Source of the DNA: Holophagales bacterium
GTDB taxonomy: Bacteria; Acidobacteriota; Holophagae; Holophagales; Holophagaceae
Reading direction: 5' to 3'
Length of the DNA stretch: 14,463 bases
Assembly (NCBI GenBank): GCA_031283145.1
Contig: JAITCJ010000053.1
Span: 1 to 14,463, forward strand
Positions 1 through 7,641 of the stretch are shown in pieces (the first letter of the stretch is position 1; each line of letters starts with the position of its first letter). The notes under the pieces were generated by a model. It searched no databases, was not told the DNA's origin, and worked only from the letters and a program-made list of their open reading frames with translations. A program made the position numbers and the translations under genes.

Positions 1-73
1 CAATACTTCGGCCAGGCGTCAAAACTCGGTTTTTATAGGCTGTAAGGGGGCCTTCCCATGTGAATTTGATCAT
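1..73 (-). CDS. Partial gene, probable tail-region protein
   Basis: An ATG at 73, with GAGGTAAAAA just upstream, opens a frame that runs off the window after 24 codons (MIKFTWEGPLTAYKN, then RVLTPGRSI). The ribosome binding site is strong and no other frame is open. From gene order it should belong to the tail module. Too little is visible to name it. Confidence 0.55.
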   Translation of the reverse strand, partial: MIKFTWEGPLTAYKNRVLTPGRSI

Positions 74-81
74 TTTTTACC

Positions 82-147
82 TCAATTCGGGTTTAGTGTG
101 TTTTCTCGATACTTTATAAGTATCTTATACAATGCAATAAAACACTA
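82..147. repeat. Nested inverted repeats in the gap before the last gene
   Basis: GATACTT-ATA-AAGTATC (108-124, minus-strand reading) is a perfect seven-pair hairpin. Around it, TAGTGTTTT and AAAACACACTA form an outer imperfect pair, so the stop of the neck gene may sit at the base of a long AT-rich stem. There is no T-run after it. It could slow exonucleases or separate the neck and tail genes; a promoter is also possible, but no clear boxes are seen. Confidence 0.4.
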
Positions 148-654
148 TGGAACATTGAAATTTTCACGCGTTTCAGGTTCATAGCTTATTTCTTTCAATA
201 CCGGCGCGGGTTTGCCAAGTCCCAGGCTATAGACAATACGGGCGCGATAGTCCATAGCGACAGCGCAGTAGGCTTTATCTTTCAGAATGGCGTTGAACTG
301 AATGTCCTCTTCCTCAATTTCCATTGCCCAGCCGTCCAGGAAGGGCGGCGCTGTGAGTATGGCTTTTTGAACATGAAAGACCAAAGGCCAGAGGGCGTCC
401 TCAATGGGAGTGCCTGTGGCGCGGCACTCAATTCTGATGGAGGCGTCATATTCACGCAGGTCGTTTCCTGTATCCTGCCCAGCCTTTGGCTTCATGTCCA
501 TCAGGTAGGGGACTATGGCGGGCAGGCGATCCTGCTCTATCGGACTTAGCACGCGCCGATGTAAGGTCACTTTATCCGGCAAGCCAATGGCCAATAGGCT
601 TCCTATGGCGTTCATCAGGTTGGGGGGGGTCATTGTGTCACGCTGCGCTGTCAT
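145..654 (-). CDS. Neck or tail-terminator-like protein
   Basis: A 169-residue protein from ATG 654, behind GGAGCGGAT. It has an early helix (LMNAIGSLLAIGLPDKVTLHRR), a central REYDASIRIECRAT strand region, a helix (DALWPLVFHVQKAIL) and a C-terminal pair of strands (EEEDIQFNAILKDKAYCAVAMDYRARIVY). The ending 'EDIQ...A..DYRV.Y' and the overall layout are typical of tail-completion/terminator proteins of lambda-like phages (gpU-like fold). This is inferred from pattern and position. An 8-base C tract on the coding strand (plus-strand G8 at 622-629) lies near its start and is followed by alternative ATG codons. It ends in TAG. Confidence 0.6.
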   Translation of the reverse strand: MTAQRDTMTPPNLMNAIGSLLAIGLPDKVTLHRRVLSPIEQDRLPAIVPYLMDMKPKAGQDTGNDLREYDASIRIECRATGTPIEDALWPLVFHVQKAILTAPPFLDGWAMEIEEEDIQFNAILKDKAYCAVAMDYRARIVYSLGLGKPAPVLKEISYEPETRENFNVP

Positions 655-947
655 ATCCGCTCCGCGCCCGACGCCTCTGTCAGAAAATAGCGTGTCAGCA
701 GGCCGTCAAGGTCGCTTTCACGGTCGCGTATTTCATAGGCTTTTTTGGCGATTATGAGATGATCGCCTATGTATAGCGTCTCTTTCAGGACAATGGAGGG
801 ATCGCCAGCTATTACCTGGCTTTCAAATTTATTCTCGCTCTCGGCTTTTGTTGAAATATCGAACAGACCGGCGGTATATGTGCCATCGGGCAAAACGACA
901 GCCGTGCCGAAACGGGCGGCCAGTGTGGCGAATCCGTAGGGTTCCAT
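651..947 (-). CDS. Head-tail attachment (neck) protein-like
   Basis: A 98-residue protein, mostly beta: FGTAVVLPDGTYTAGLFDI, SQVIAGDPSIVLKETLYIGDHLIIAKKAYEI, ending GLLTRYFLT. This resembles the small barrel proteins of the lambda gpFII/attachment type, in which a variable loop is followed by '...GDxxxxxxxxYxI...DGxxxxxxxL'. The match is at fold-pattern level only. The gene order (capsid, small protein, this gene, next neck protein) fits the neck module of siphoviruses. The stop overlaps the next gene's ATG as ATGA. The ATG lies just after the previous stop, and translation is probably coupled. Confidence 0.6.
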   Translation of the reverse strand: MEPYGFATLAARFGTAVVLPDGTYTAGLFDISTKAESENKFESQVIAGDPSIVLKETLYIGDHLIIAKKAYEIRDRESDLDGLLTRYFLTEASGAERI

Positions 948-950
948 TGT

Positions 951-1115
951 TTAGGCCGTTGGCGCGGTTTCTGGTTTCCTGAACGGCTCGGCTATCCCCT
1001 CTTTTATGAGCTTTTTGGCCGTTTCATCGTCCAGATCGTGGGTTTCGTTGGCTTTGTAAAGCGTCTTTTGATTGTCCTGACGCTGCTCGTATGAGTAAAT
1101 AAAGCGGATTTTCAT
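951..1115 (-). CDS. Small head-region protein, 54 residues
   Basis: The best start is ATG 1115, with GAGGAAACAC upstream; a longer frame opens only at a GTG with no binding site and runs through the inverted repeat. The product reads MKIRFIYSYEQRQDNQKTLY, then HDLDDETAKKLIKEGIAEPF. That is the common fold pattern of small phage proteins found just after the major capsid gene: an N-terminal strand, then a 'YKAGExxxLxDExAxxLIxxGxAEP' element. Such proteins are mostly annotated as hypothetical; a role near capsid assembly is inferred from position. Its stop lies three bases before the next ATG. Confidence 0.75.
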   Translation of the reverse strand: MKIRFIYSYEQRQDNQKTLYKANETHDLDDETAKKLIKEGIAEPFRKPETAPTA

Positions 1116-1153
1116 GTGTTTCCTCGTGTTAATAGGTTTTATGGGGGTTTCCA

Positions 1154-1209
1154 GGCCGGTGGGCGCAGTCGGTGTATTTCCCGTCCTCACTGACTACTGA
1201 CCACCGGCC
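1154..1209. repeat. 9-bp inverted repeat between capsid gene and next gene
   Basis: GGCCGGTGG at 1154-1162 is the exact reverse complement of CCACCGGCC at 1201-1209, with 38 bases between. On the low-coordinate side of the 1201-1209 arm, within 1201-1214, CCACCGG occurs twice in tandem. It lies in the 102-base gap between the capsid gene and the next start. It might form a stem in the late mRNA. No T-run follows, so it is not a standard terminator. Confidence 0.5.
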
Positions 1210-1217
1210 ACCGGAAT

Positions 1218-3335
1218 TTAAATCGCCAGCGCGTCTTTGATAGCGGCAAAGGCTTGGGGACGTCTGACGAAGATGTCGAGTAAGTGAGAGGTCGTGACAC
1301 GCACAATGTCTCTTGCGCTCTGGGTATAGGGGTCAACAATCATTTCGAGCGCTCCCCACTCAAGTATCATCAATTCACTCCACACGCCGAATATGAGGGC
1401 GTGGCACTTGCTTACTGATGTGCCTTTTGAGAGCGCGGAGGGGACTTGGTTGGCTCCAACCGCCGGATAACCGGCCAGGGTGTCGTTCTGCCATACGGCC
1501 TCTGAGACCACAGAGGGCAGTTTTGCGGTGTTTTCAAGTAAATCCTGAATTTCAGGCGTTGTCAGATAACCACCGGCTCCGAGTCCGAGGGCGTTGGCTC
1601 TCTTAACAAGGGTCTTTAACTTGGTTATGTCGGCATATGTGGGCCTGGCTCCGTTTGTGCCGAGAGCCAGGGGGATAATTCCGGGTGTATTAAGCAGGCC
1701 GGTGGGCTGGTAACTGTTTCCGGTGCCTTGCAGGGCGGCTGTGTCAACGGCGAGGGCGTCATTTTCAAGTAAATCCTGCTGGACAAGCGGCTCGAAGGCT
1801 TCAATGCTTTGCAGGACTTGCTGGCGAGTGTAGCTCAGCAGTGATTTGGCTGTTTTCGGGGTGGAAGTGACAAGGTCAAATGTCAGGTAGGACTCTGTGA
1901 CGTCATTGGGCGGGTTCTCGTTGATCCAGAACAGGCGCGATGTGTCCTGCTGACGCACCCAGGTGGGATTCCCCTGTAAGCCTGTCACCATGCGGGCGCC
2001 CATTTGCAGGACAATGGCCTGGTTCTTGAGCATTTCGAGGTAGCCCATGTATTGTGGGAAAACAAATGCCTGGCCGGTGTTGTTTCCTGTGTTATGCGTG
2101 AATGTGCCCCGTGTGTTGCGAACCCGCATGTCGGACGGTATGAGCAGGCCGCCTGTGTGACGCCCAAGTTTAACTGACATGGCCTGGGATACTTCGCGCT
2201 CAAGGCCGCCGTATTTGGGGTCTTGTGTTACCAGATAGCGCAGGGCGGAGGCTATGGAATAGCGGTTGCGCTCGTTTTCAGTCATTCCAAGTGATTCGCT
2301 GGGCGGCGGCAGCGCCTTTGAATTTTGCTTGAAGCCGTCCAGTAACTCTTTACGGACGTGACTGACTGTAGCGCCATCGGCTATCCACTTGTTACGCACG
2401 GGGGCGGTCACGCCGAATTGGTCGGCAAGCTCAAGGATTTTAGACACTCTTTCGTTGCTGGCTTCTGTGAGGTCTCTCAATGCCATTTTTTGTTCCTTCT
2501 GTGAAAGAAATTGCGGTTTATGGATTTTTTTCGCCTTTTTATGAGATTTGGCGTGTTTCAGGGATTTTTTGGGTTTTGATGGTTTGTCATCAGCGCGGGT
2601 AAAATTTACATTTTCGCCATTAGCCAAAAATGATACGTCTTTACGGTCGTCCTCATCTTCCTCGGATTCATCAGATTCCTCGGATTCCTCTGATTCCTCC
2701 TCGTCATCTTCCGAACGGTCATCCTCGGATTCCTCCTCGTCCTCTTCCTCGTCCTCGTCCTCCTCGCTATCGCGCTCTTCATCGTCATCCTCGTCATCTT
2801 CGGGGGGGGCCTCGTCCTTTTTGCCCCGCAGCGCGCGCCCGATACCGACAGTTGGATCAGCCGGAACTGTGACAAAAGAGACCTCAAATGGCGTCCAGTT
2901 GGTCACTCGGACGGCTGCCACTCGCTCATCGGTGGCGGCTTCAATTACCTCGGTATTTCTGGGGTCGTAATCATATGTTATTGAAACGTCCGTCATTATG
3001 CCGTCCTGTATATCCCGCCATACCTGCTCCGCTTTGGGGGAATTGCCCAGACGGGCTATGCCGCGCAGCTTGCCGCCCTTTTGGCCTGTTACCACAAAAC
3101 GGCCTATAATCTCATTGAAATCGTGGTTATAGAGCAGGGGGCCGCCGCTCTCGCTGTCAAAACGCGTGAGGTTGATTTCACCGTTTTTGTGTCCGAGTAT
3201 CTCTCGGACTTCGCCGTGGCCGGATATATGCCGTATTATGCCGTCCGCTTCCGAGCTTACTGACAGCTCTATGGTTCTGTTCTTTACGTCCATTCTGGAG
3301 CGGTCAAACAGCAATGACCTGATTTTATGGGGCAT
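1218..3335 (-). CDS. Prohead protease fused to HK97-fold major capsid protein
   Basis: A 705-residue fusion. I chose ATG 3335, which follows AAAGGAGGCATA; longer frames put that site inside the gene. Residues 1-165 form an HK97-type prohead serine protease, with likely catalytic His71 in YNHDF and Ser118 in TDVSITYDY. Residues 173-231 are almost pure Asp, Glu and Ser. A lysine- and histidine-rich stretch follows (about 250-283, KPKKSLKHAKSHKKAKK). From about 284 a helical delta-like domain (LTEASNERVSKILELADQFG) leads into the HK97 capsid fold (GGLLIPSDMRVRN, TGLLNTPGIIPL, AGYPAVGANQVP, with the C-terminus at FVRRPQAFAAIKDALAI). Fusions of protease and capsid are known in prophages. Self-cleavage should free the capsid protein. 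A possible internal start at 2486 would give free capsid protein of 422 residues. Confidence 0.95.
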   Translation of the reverse strand: MPHKIRSLLFDRSRMDVKNRTIELSVSSEADGIIRHISGHGEVREILGHKNGEINLTRFDSESGGPLLYNHDFNEIIGRFVVTGQKGGKLRGIARLGNSPKAEQVWRDIQDGIMTDVSITYDYDPRNTEVIEAATDERVAAVRVTNWTPFEVSFVTVPADPTVGIGRALRGKKDEAPPEDDEDDDEERDSEEDEDEEEDEEESEDDRSEDDEEESEESEESDESEEDEDDRKDVSFLANGENVNFTRADDKPSKPKKSLKHAKSHKKAKKIHKPQFLSQKEQKMALRDLTEASNERVSKILELADQFGVTAPVRNKWIADGATVSHVRKELLDGFKQNSKALPPPSESLGMTENERNRYSIASALRYLVTQDPKYGGLEREVSQAMSVKLGRHTGGLLIPSDMRVRNTRGTFTHNTGNNTGQAFVFPQYMGYLEMLKNQAIVLQMGARMVTGLQGNPTWVRQQDTSRLFWINENPPNDVTESYLTFDLVTSTPKTAKSLLSYTRQQVLQSIEAFEPLVQQDLLENDALAVDTAALQGTGNSYQPTGLLNTPGIIPLALGTNGARPTYADITKLKTLVKRANALGLGAGGYLTTPEIQDLLENTAKLPSVVSEAVWQNDTLAGYPAVGANQVPSALSKGTSVSKCHALIFGVWSELMILEWGALEMIVDPYTQSARDIVRVTTSHLLDIFVRRPQAFAAIKDALAI
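2484..2498 (-). promoter_or_regulatory. Possible internal ribosome binding site for free capsid protein
   Basis: Inside the fusion gene, AAGGA is followed seven bases later by an in-frame ATG (codon 284 of the fusion), exactly where the basic linker ends and the capsid part begins (MALRDLTEASN). Sequence and spacing match a good Shine-Dalgarno start. It could raise the ratio of capsid to protease. It may also be a relic of two once separate genes. Confidence 0.45.
2642..2810 (-). repeat. Low-complexity acidic repeat tract in the protease-capsid gene
   Basis: On the coding strand this is a run of GAG/GAA/GAT/GAC codons with interspersed TCC/TCA, made from imperfect GAATCC-like and GAGGAC-like units. 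It encodes the Asp/Glu/Ser linker between protease and capsid domains. An 8-base C tract on the coding strand (plus-strand G8 at 2802-2809) lies at its start. The antisense strand reads as poly-serine frames, which are artefacts. Confidence 0.85.
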
Positions 3336-3349
3336 TATGCCTCCTTTCA

Positions 3350-4804
3350 TCACTTTGTTGGGGGTTGTTTGGGTTCCGGGGCTATGGGGGTTGGGAGCTT
3401 CAAGCCGATACTGTCGGCGTATTCCTGTTCCGCGGCTCTCTGTCTAAAGACTTCGCGCCAATCCAGGCCGCGCTTGCCGAGTTCCTCTTGATAAGTCGAG
3501 AGATCGTTGTTTATTGCCAAAATAGCGGAATTTATATCTTTTAAGGGGTCAACCCAATCCCATGAGCGAGGCCACCAGATGGGTTTGCAGAAAGCGGCGG
3601 GGCCTCCGGGAAGGATGATTTTCCCTGTCAGCCAAGCCATTTCAGCCCAGATATGAGCAACTTTATTGTGTAATTTGGCTATTATTGCCGTCTGTCGCCT
3701 GCGCCACGCGTCTCTCTCAGGTAATAGGGCGGCGCGAAGGCTGCTGTAATTGGCCTCCGCCACATCCCCTGCCAGCGTGTGATATGAGACCTGGAGGCCG
3801 CTGGCCACGCCTTTGAGCAAAAACTTTGTAAATTCGCCCAAAAACTGGTTTGGATGGCGAAGCGGGGGAAAATCAACATCCATACCTGGTGGAATGCCCA
3901 TGAATGTGGCCATTTCAGTGGTCAATTCACTGGCCACAGTGGCTGTGGTCTCCGTGGCGTTTTCGCCTGATATTGCCTCTCTGTCATCAGGCGTCAAGCT
4001 GGCCATGCCCTTGATAACGCCTATGCGGTCGGCTTCCGCGTTGGCTGTGGCGAGTGAACTCTTCCAGAGGCGATCCAGCATGTTGAGCTGGATCATGCAG
4101 GGCGTTGCCCAGGGGATACCCCGAACACTCTGAATGCGCTCGTCAGCATAGACATGAAGTATTTCGCCGGCAGGTATAACCACGCGCTCAGGGTGTCCGC
4201 CGGGATCGGCGGGATGGGCCGTGCGTATGTGATAAGCGCAGGGCTTATTCCACTCGTCAACTTCTATACCCATAATCACGCGGCGCCCGTTATTCATGGC
4301 GCGATTGATGGTGTGGTCAACTCGGTCGGGGTCTATTAGCTCTAATTCAAGGCCAAAGGGTCCGCGGCCTCTGAGTAACCTTATAAATATTTCTCCGTCT
4401 GTGACAAGGGTTTCAATGGCAAGGTGCTGAAATTCTACCCATGATAAGCGCCCGTCCGGTGTGACACACTGCCCCCACTCATGCCAGGCGGCTTCTACCA
4501 GGTCATTCCAGTCCTCGCGGTTTGGTATGTTGTTCTCAAGGTCAATGCCTTCTGGACCGACAATATTCGTGGCGGCAAGGTCTATGAACGCGCGCATGTA
4601 GGCGCTGTTTTTGGAGAGGTCACGGCTGTGGGCGCGAAGGGCGGCCAGGTCGCGCAGGCGCTCATTGTGAGCGGCTTCGAGGGCGTTAAAGAAACTTAAA
4701 TAACGCTGCTGCTTGGCGGCTTCAAACCCGCCGCGCTTGGCTCTATATACGCCGCGCGGGTCGGTTATGCCAAGCCACTTTCTTATATGTGTCTTGAGGC
4801 TCAT
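3350..4804 (-). CDS. Portal protein, lambda family
   Basis: A 484-residue protein that would form the twelve-subunit ring through which DNA enters and leaves the head. It has the lambda-type portal hallmarks: an N-terminal arginine-rich helix (HNERLRDLAALRAHSRDLSKNSAYMRAFIDLAATNIVG, about residues 46-83), the core LSWVEFQHLAIETLVTDGEIFIRLL, ELELIDPDRVDH, the strand EILHVYADERIQSVRGIPWATP (about 214-235), and a C-terminal MAWLTGKIILPGGPAAF...WPRSWDWVDPLKD segment near 390-423. The ATG overlaps the gpW-like stop as ATGA. The stop is 14 bases before the protease-capsid start. Length is within the family range and nothing looks damaged. Confidence 0.96.
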   Translation of the reverse strand: MSLKTHIRKWLGITDPRGVYRAKRGGFEAAKQQRYLSFFNALEAAHNERLRDLAALRAHSRDLSKNSAYMRAFIDLAATNIVGPEGIDLENNIPNREDWNDLVEAAWHEWGQCVTPDGRLSWVEFQHLAIETLVTDGEIFIRLLRGRGPFGLELELIDPDRVDHTINRAMNNGRRVIMGIEVDEWNKPCAYHIRTAHPADPGGHPERVVIPAGEILHVYADERIQSVRGIPWATPCMIQLNMLDRLWKSSLATANAEADRIGVIKGMASLTPDDREAISGENATETTATVASELTTEMATFMGIPPGMDVDFPPLRHPNQFLGEFTKFLLKGVASGLQVSYHTLAGDVAEANYSSLRAALLPERDAWRRRQTAIIAKLHNKVAHIWAEMAWLTGKIILPGGPAAFCKPIWWPRSWDWVDPLKDINSAILAINNDLSTYQEELGKRGLDWREVFRQRAAEQEYADSIGLKLPTPIAPEPKQPPTK

Positions 4805-5034
4805 AGGCGGAACCTCACCGGTATTGACGTTATGGGACTTATGCCGTTCTGCGCCGCGACTATAGCCTGATACTTCTCAATCATGGCCTCTATCTTCGCT
4901 GGATCGCGGAATATAACCTTTCGATGGTGTATCTGAATTTCAACCTCGTCCATCGCAAGCAGGCGTAAATAGGCGTCTTTCAGGGCTTGTAATACCTGAT
5001 ATTCATATGTCTGTCTGATTGGGTTCTGATTCAA
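4801..5034 (-). CDS. gpW-like head-tail joining protein
   Basis: A 77-residue protein. No ATG lies near its beginning; the best start is TTG 5034, preceded by GAGGGGAAGGTATT. The pattern of an N-terminal helix (YEYQVLQALKDAYLRLLAMD), two short strands (VEIQIHHRKVIFRD) and a second helix (PAKIEAMIEKYQAIV) matches lambda gpW, which plugs the portal after packaging and makes the tail attachment surface. Order and size (lambda gpW is 68 residues) fit, and its ATGA overlap with the portal start matches the W-B order in lambda. A weak hairpin (CCCTT-GATTT-GAGGG, 5044-5058) could cover part of its Shine-Dalgarno site and limit translation. Confidence 0.8.
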   Translation of the reverse strand: MNQNPIRQTYEYQVLQALKDAYLRLLAMDEVEIQIHHRKVIFRDPAKIEAMIEKYQAIVAAQNGISPITSIPVRFRL

Positions 5035-5122
5035 AATACCTTCCCCTCAAATCAAGGGTTCGGTATTTAAAAAAAATTGCTGGCAGAGTATTTCCTAAAG
5101 TTGCGTTTTTGAAAAAAAAAAT

Positions 5123-7039
5123 TTATTGGCGGTGGGGTGGTAACTGTGGGCGCCTTGACACGCGGGTCTTTTTTGGCTCCGGCGGGGGCGGCTCCGGCGG
5201 GGGTGTTGCCTGGACTATCCGCTGTTTGTGTAGCTTGTCCAGGTCGCTATACTTTCGGCGCCCGTGGAACTCCTGTAGAACACGCAGGGCGGCTATGGCA
5301 TAGACCCACAAATCAAGCGCCTCATTGCGGTCCTGCGTCTTTACCCATGTGAGCGTCACGCGGCCTGTCTTGCGGTCGCGCTGGCGTATGAGCCTTTCAC
5401 TCGTTATCTGCTGTAAATATGAATTGGATACCCACTCAGGCAGATATATACGCCCCGGGCGGTCATCGCCGATGGCAAGTCGGTGCTGCAGTATGGCTTT
5501 TATATCCCAAGTGGCAACGCGATATTGTAAGGTGCGTTCTTTGCGCGTGGAACCTTTGGCCACAAGGGCCTTAACTGCGAGTTTTTCTTCGCCGCGGCAA
5601 GCAAAAACGCGCTGGCTATAGCGGGGACGAACATACTTGACCACGGAATCCGTCTCAAAATTGCTGTCAATTAGGCAAATTTCAACCGCCATCGCCTTGC
5701 CCGTCTTTTGATGGATTCGGGGCAGGCGCCGCCACTCGTCCAATAACTCCCATACGGCGGCGTCTTTTGGCGAGCCTGGTATCACTTCGTGATCTATCAG
5801 CCAGGCTCTTTCACCGGAGCCGAAACCGATTGTCTGACACTCCAGGCGATTGCCCTGAACGTCCGCCACTTGAACCAACAATACAACTTCGGGCGGGACT
5901 TCGTAGGGCTTCCACGTCTTACACAGTCTCTTTTCGAGGTCTTTGGGGTCCGCCTGCTCCCCTTCGGCCTCATATGATTCGCCTCGGACGGTGTTGATAA
6001 ATGTTACTTTTTTTTCAGGGCTGTCTTTAGCTTCAAGCCATTCGGCGGCAAGGCTGGCCCAAGTGGAGTTGGGACTGTAGGAATAAGCTGCCCAGATGAT
6101 GAAACCGGCTTTCTTTGGATTGCCTTTGGCCGTTGGCCGCCATTCACCGCGCTCGTCCATCCAGCGAAGCTGACTATGATCAATTAACTGATGACACGCT
6201 TCACACATGTATTTTGCTGTTTCTGGCTTGCCGCTCTCCCACTTAATCCCATACTCAACGTCAGGCCCGCCCCATTCGAGTGTCTGAAAGTGGTTGCAAA
6301 AAGGACATGGCAAATACCGCTTTTGCTTGTTGGTGTCCTCCAGTTCGGTTTCAATTCGTGACAAATTCTTGATTGTAGGTGTAGAACCGCCGACAATTTT
6401 GCGGTTCATGTAATATTCACCGCGCTTTTTGCCGAGCGCTATCTGGTCGCCTTCCGCGCCCGCGCTCAATGGGTAGGCATCTACTTCGTCAAAAAGAATA
6501 ATACGGCGTGATACACGCCGAAAGCCTCTGGGGGAGTTGGCTCCGATTAGGCTTAACAAGGATCGTCCGTTTGGGCCGCTAAAGGTCTTGTGAAGGAGTG
6601 TATTGTCTTTGACCTTCGCGCCTGTGCTGTGGCTATTAGACAGCAGGGCGGCCAGAACAGGCACGTCACGGAGCATTGGGTCTATTTCCTCTTTGCTCGT
6701 GCTTTGCGCGTCCTCAATGGTGGGTTGCACAAACAAGATGGGGCATGGTTCTTGATGAATATGGTACGCTATGGCTATATCAAGCATTTTGGTGAAACCC
6801 ATGCGGGCGCTCTTTTTGACCCAGACCTCTTCTATTGTTGGGTCTGTGATTGCGTCTAAAATAGCGCGCTGATACGGTAATGTGTGCCATTTGCCAGGTA
6901 TGGCCGCGCTCTCAGCGGACAAGTAAAAATACTCGTCCGCCCACTCGCTGGCCGTCATGTCTTTGGGAGGGGCAAAGGCTTGCAGGAAAGAACTAATCAG
7001 TCTTTGGGCTGCTGGTGAGAGGTTTTGACCTGTGGGCAT
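5123..7039 (-). CDS. terL: Terminase large subunit, GpA family
   Basis: A 638-residue ATPase-nuclease that cuts concatemeric DNA and pumps it into the prohead. ATPase domain: Walker A-like VKKSARMGFTKM (about residues 74-85) in the deviant form typical of GpA, Walker B IILFDEVD (180-187), and a following GGSTPT coupling motif (217-222). A zinc ribbon is formed by Cys245/Cys248 (CPFC) and Cys279/Cys282 (CEAC), also typical of GpA. The C-terminal nuclease fold has acidic residues at VADV (about 391-394) and LIDSNFETD (about 456-464). The final 30 residues are proline- and basic-rich (PPPEPPPPEPKK), a likely portal contact. Length matches the family. The ATG at 7039 has a weak binding site and lies inside the small subunit gene, consistent with coupling. 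Confidence 0.97.
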   Translation of the reverse strand: MPTGQNLSPAAQRLISSFLQAFAPPKDMTASEWADEYFYLSAESAAIPGKWHTLPYQRAILDAITDPTIEEVWVKKSARMGFTKMLDIAIAYHIHQEPCPILFVQPTIEDAQSTSKEEIDPMLRDVPVLAALLSNSHSTGAKVKDNTLLHKTFSGPNGRSLLSLIGANSPRGFRRVSRRIILFDEVDAYPLSAGAEGDQIALGKKRGEYYMNRKIVGGSTPTIKNLSRIETELEDTNKQKRYLPCPFCNHFQTLEWGGPDVEYGIKWESGKPETAKYMCEACHQLIDHSQLRWMDERGEWRPTAKGNPKKAGFIIWAAYSYSPNSTWASLAAEWLEAKDSPEKKVTFINTVRGESYEAEGEQADPKDLEKRLCKTWKPYEVPPEVVLLVQVADVQGNRLECQTIGFGSGERAWLIDHEVIPGSPKDAAVWELLDEWRRLPRIHQKTGKAMAVEICLIDSNFETDSVVKYVRPRYSQRVFACRGEEKLAVKALVAKGSTRKERTLQYRVATWDIKAILQHRLAIGDDRPGRIYLPEWVSNSYLQQITSERLIRQRDRKTGRVTLTWVKTQDRNEALDLWVYAIAALRVLQEFHGRRKYSDLDKLHKQRIVQATPPPEPPPPEPKKTRVSRRPQLPPHRQ

Positions 7040-7512
7040 GATTTTATCGTTTCAAGTGTTTCGTTGCATACAGCGCGAATTTTGGCCATGTCGGTCTGGG
7101 TCAATAATGGAATGACAAGTTTGAGCGCGGGGGCTATGGTAAGCACTCGGTCTTTTACAATACCGGCGGCCTGAACCCATGTCCGTTCAATATCATCAAT
7201 GGGGATTAATTTGCCCAGTTCAATGTCCAGCTTCATCTGCTCGCGCTCGGCTTTGATTTGAAACAGCTTGGCTTCTGACTCGCCGCGGTGCGGAACGCCG
7301 CGCTTCTTATCACTGGCCGTGGCTCCGGTATAACGATTGACCAGCCACCACTCCAGGCATGGCCGCCACGGATAAACGTTCACCTTGCCTTTGACACGGA
7401 CGAAAGGCATTCCAGCTTTTACCCAGTTGGCTATGGCTTGTTCCGATACTCCGAAAAGCGCGGCAATGTTGGATACGCTCAACCGAAGTTCTTTGGCGCC
7501 ATCGGTTTCCAT
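6997..7512 (-). CDS. terS: Terminase small subunit, Nu1-like
   Basis: A 171-residue DNA-recognition subunit of the packaging motor. I chose ATG 7512, preceded by GGTGGAGTTTA; a longer frame exists only from a TTG without a binding site. The N-terminus is a winged-helix of MerR/Nu1 type (LRLSVSNIAALFGVSEQAIANWVKAGMP, about residues 9-36), followed by YPWRPCLEWWLVNRY, in which the wing leads into a W-rich helix. A charged helical region (AKLFQIKAEREQMKLDIELGKLIP, about 80-104) fits the oligomerisation and large-subunit contact of this family. It overlaps the large subunit gene by 43 bases, as packaging gene pairs often do. The protein should bind the cos or pac site, possibly in the repeat-rich gap just upstream. 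Confidence 0.85.
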   Translation of the reverse strand: METDGAKELRLSVSNIAALFGVSEQAIANWVKAGMPFVRVKGKVNVYPWRPCLEWWLVNRYTGATASDKKRGVPHRGESEAKLFQIKAEREQMKLDIELGKLIPIDDIERTWVQAAGIVKDRVLTIAPALKLVIPLLTQTDMAKIRAVCNETLETIKSCPQVKTSHQQPKD

Positions 7513-7641
7513 TAAACTCCACCAAGTGTATAAAGTGTATAAAGGCAAATTTCAAGGTTTATATATATGAAAGCCGAGGTCGAACAGGCCCGCAGGGACT
7601 TTATATAGAAAGAACCTAAAAGGCAAATTATAATTATGATT
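7513..7641 (-). other. Repeat-rich gap before the terminase genes, candidate packaging site
   Basis: This AT-rich gap of 129 bases lies just upstream of the small terminase gene, the position of cos in lambda-like phages. It holds two tandem copies of AGTGTATAA (7525-7533 and 7534-7542), a spaced direct repeat AAAGGCAAATT (7541-7551 and 7619-7629), and alternating AT (TATATATA, 7560-7567). The first copies lie next to the binding site of the small terminase gene, which starts at 7512 behind GGTGGAGTTTA. A small-terminase binding site or a promoter would explain the repeats; neither is proved by sequence alone. Confidence 0.35.

Noticed and set aside
2642..2810. Short repeated units considered as a CRISPR-like array
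   Set aside because: The units are codon-level repeats in frame within a coding gene, without uniform spacers.
2548..2970. Plus-strand ORF of 140 codons with long serine runs
   Set aside because: It is the antisense of the acidic linker; GAG/GAT-type codons read backwards give serine. No binding site and no family likeness.
3336..3353. Longer start (GTG 3353 or ATG 3350) for the protease-capsid fusion
   Set aside because: AAAGGAGG lies inside this extension and sits at ideal distance from ATG 3335, so the extension is probably untranslated.
5035..5122. A-rich runs between large terminase and gpW-like gene as a terminator
   Set aside because: On the coding strand T-runs occur but no stable GC stem precedes them; the late operon very probably continues.
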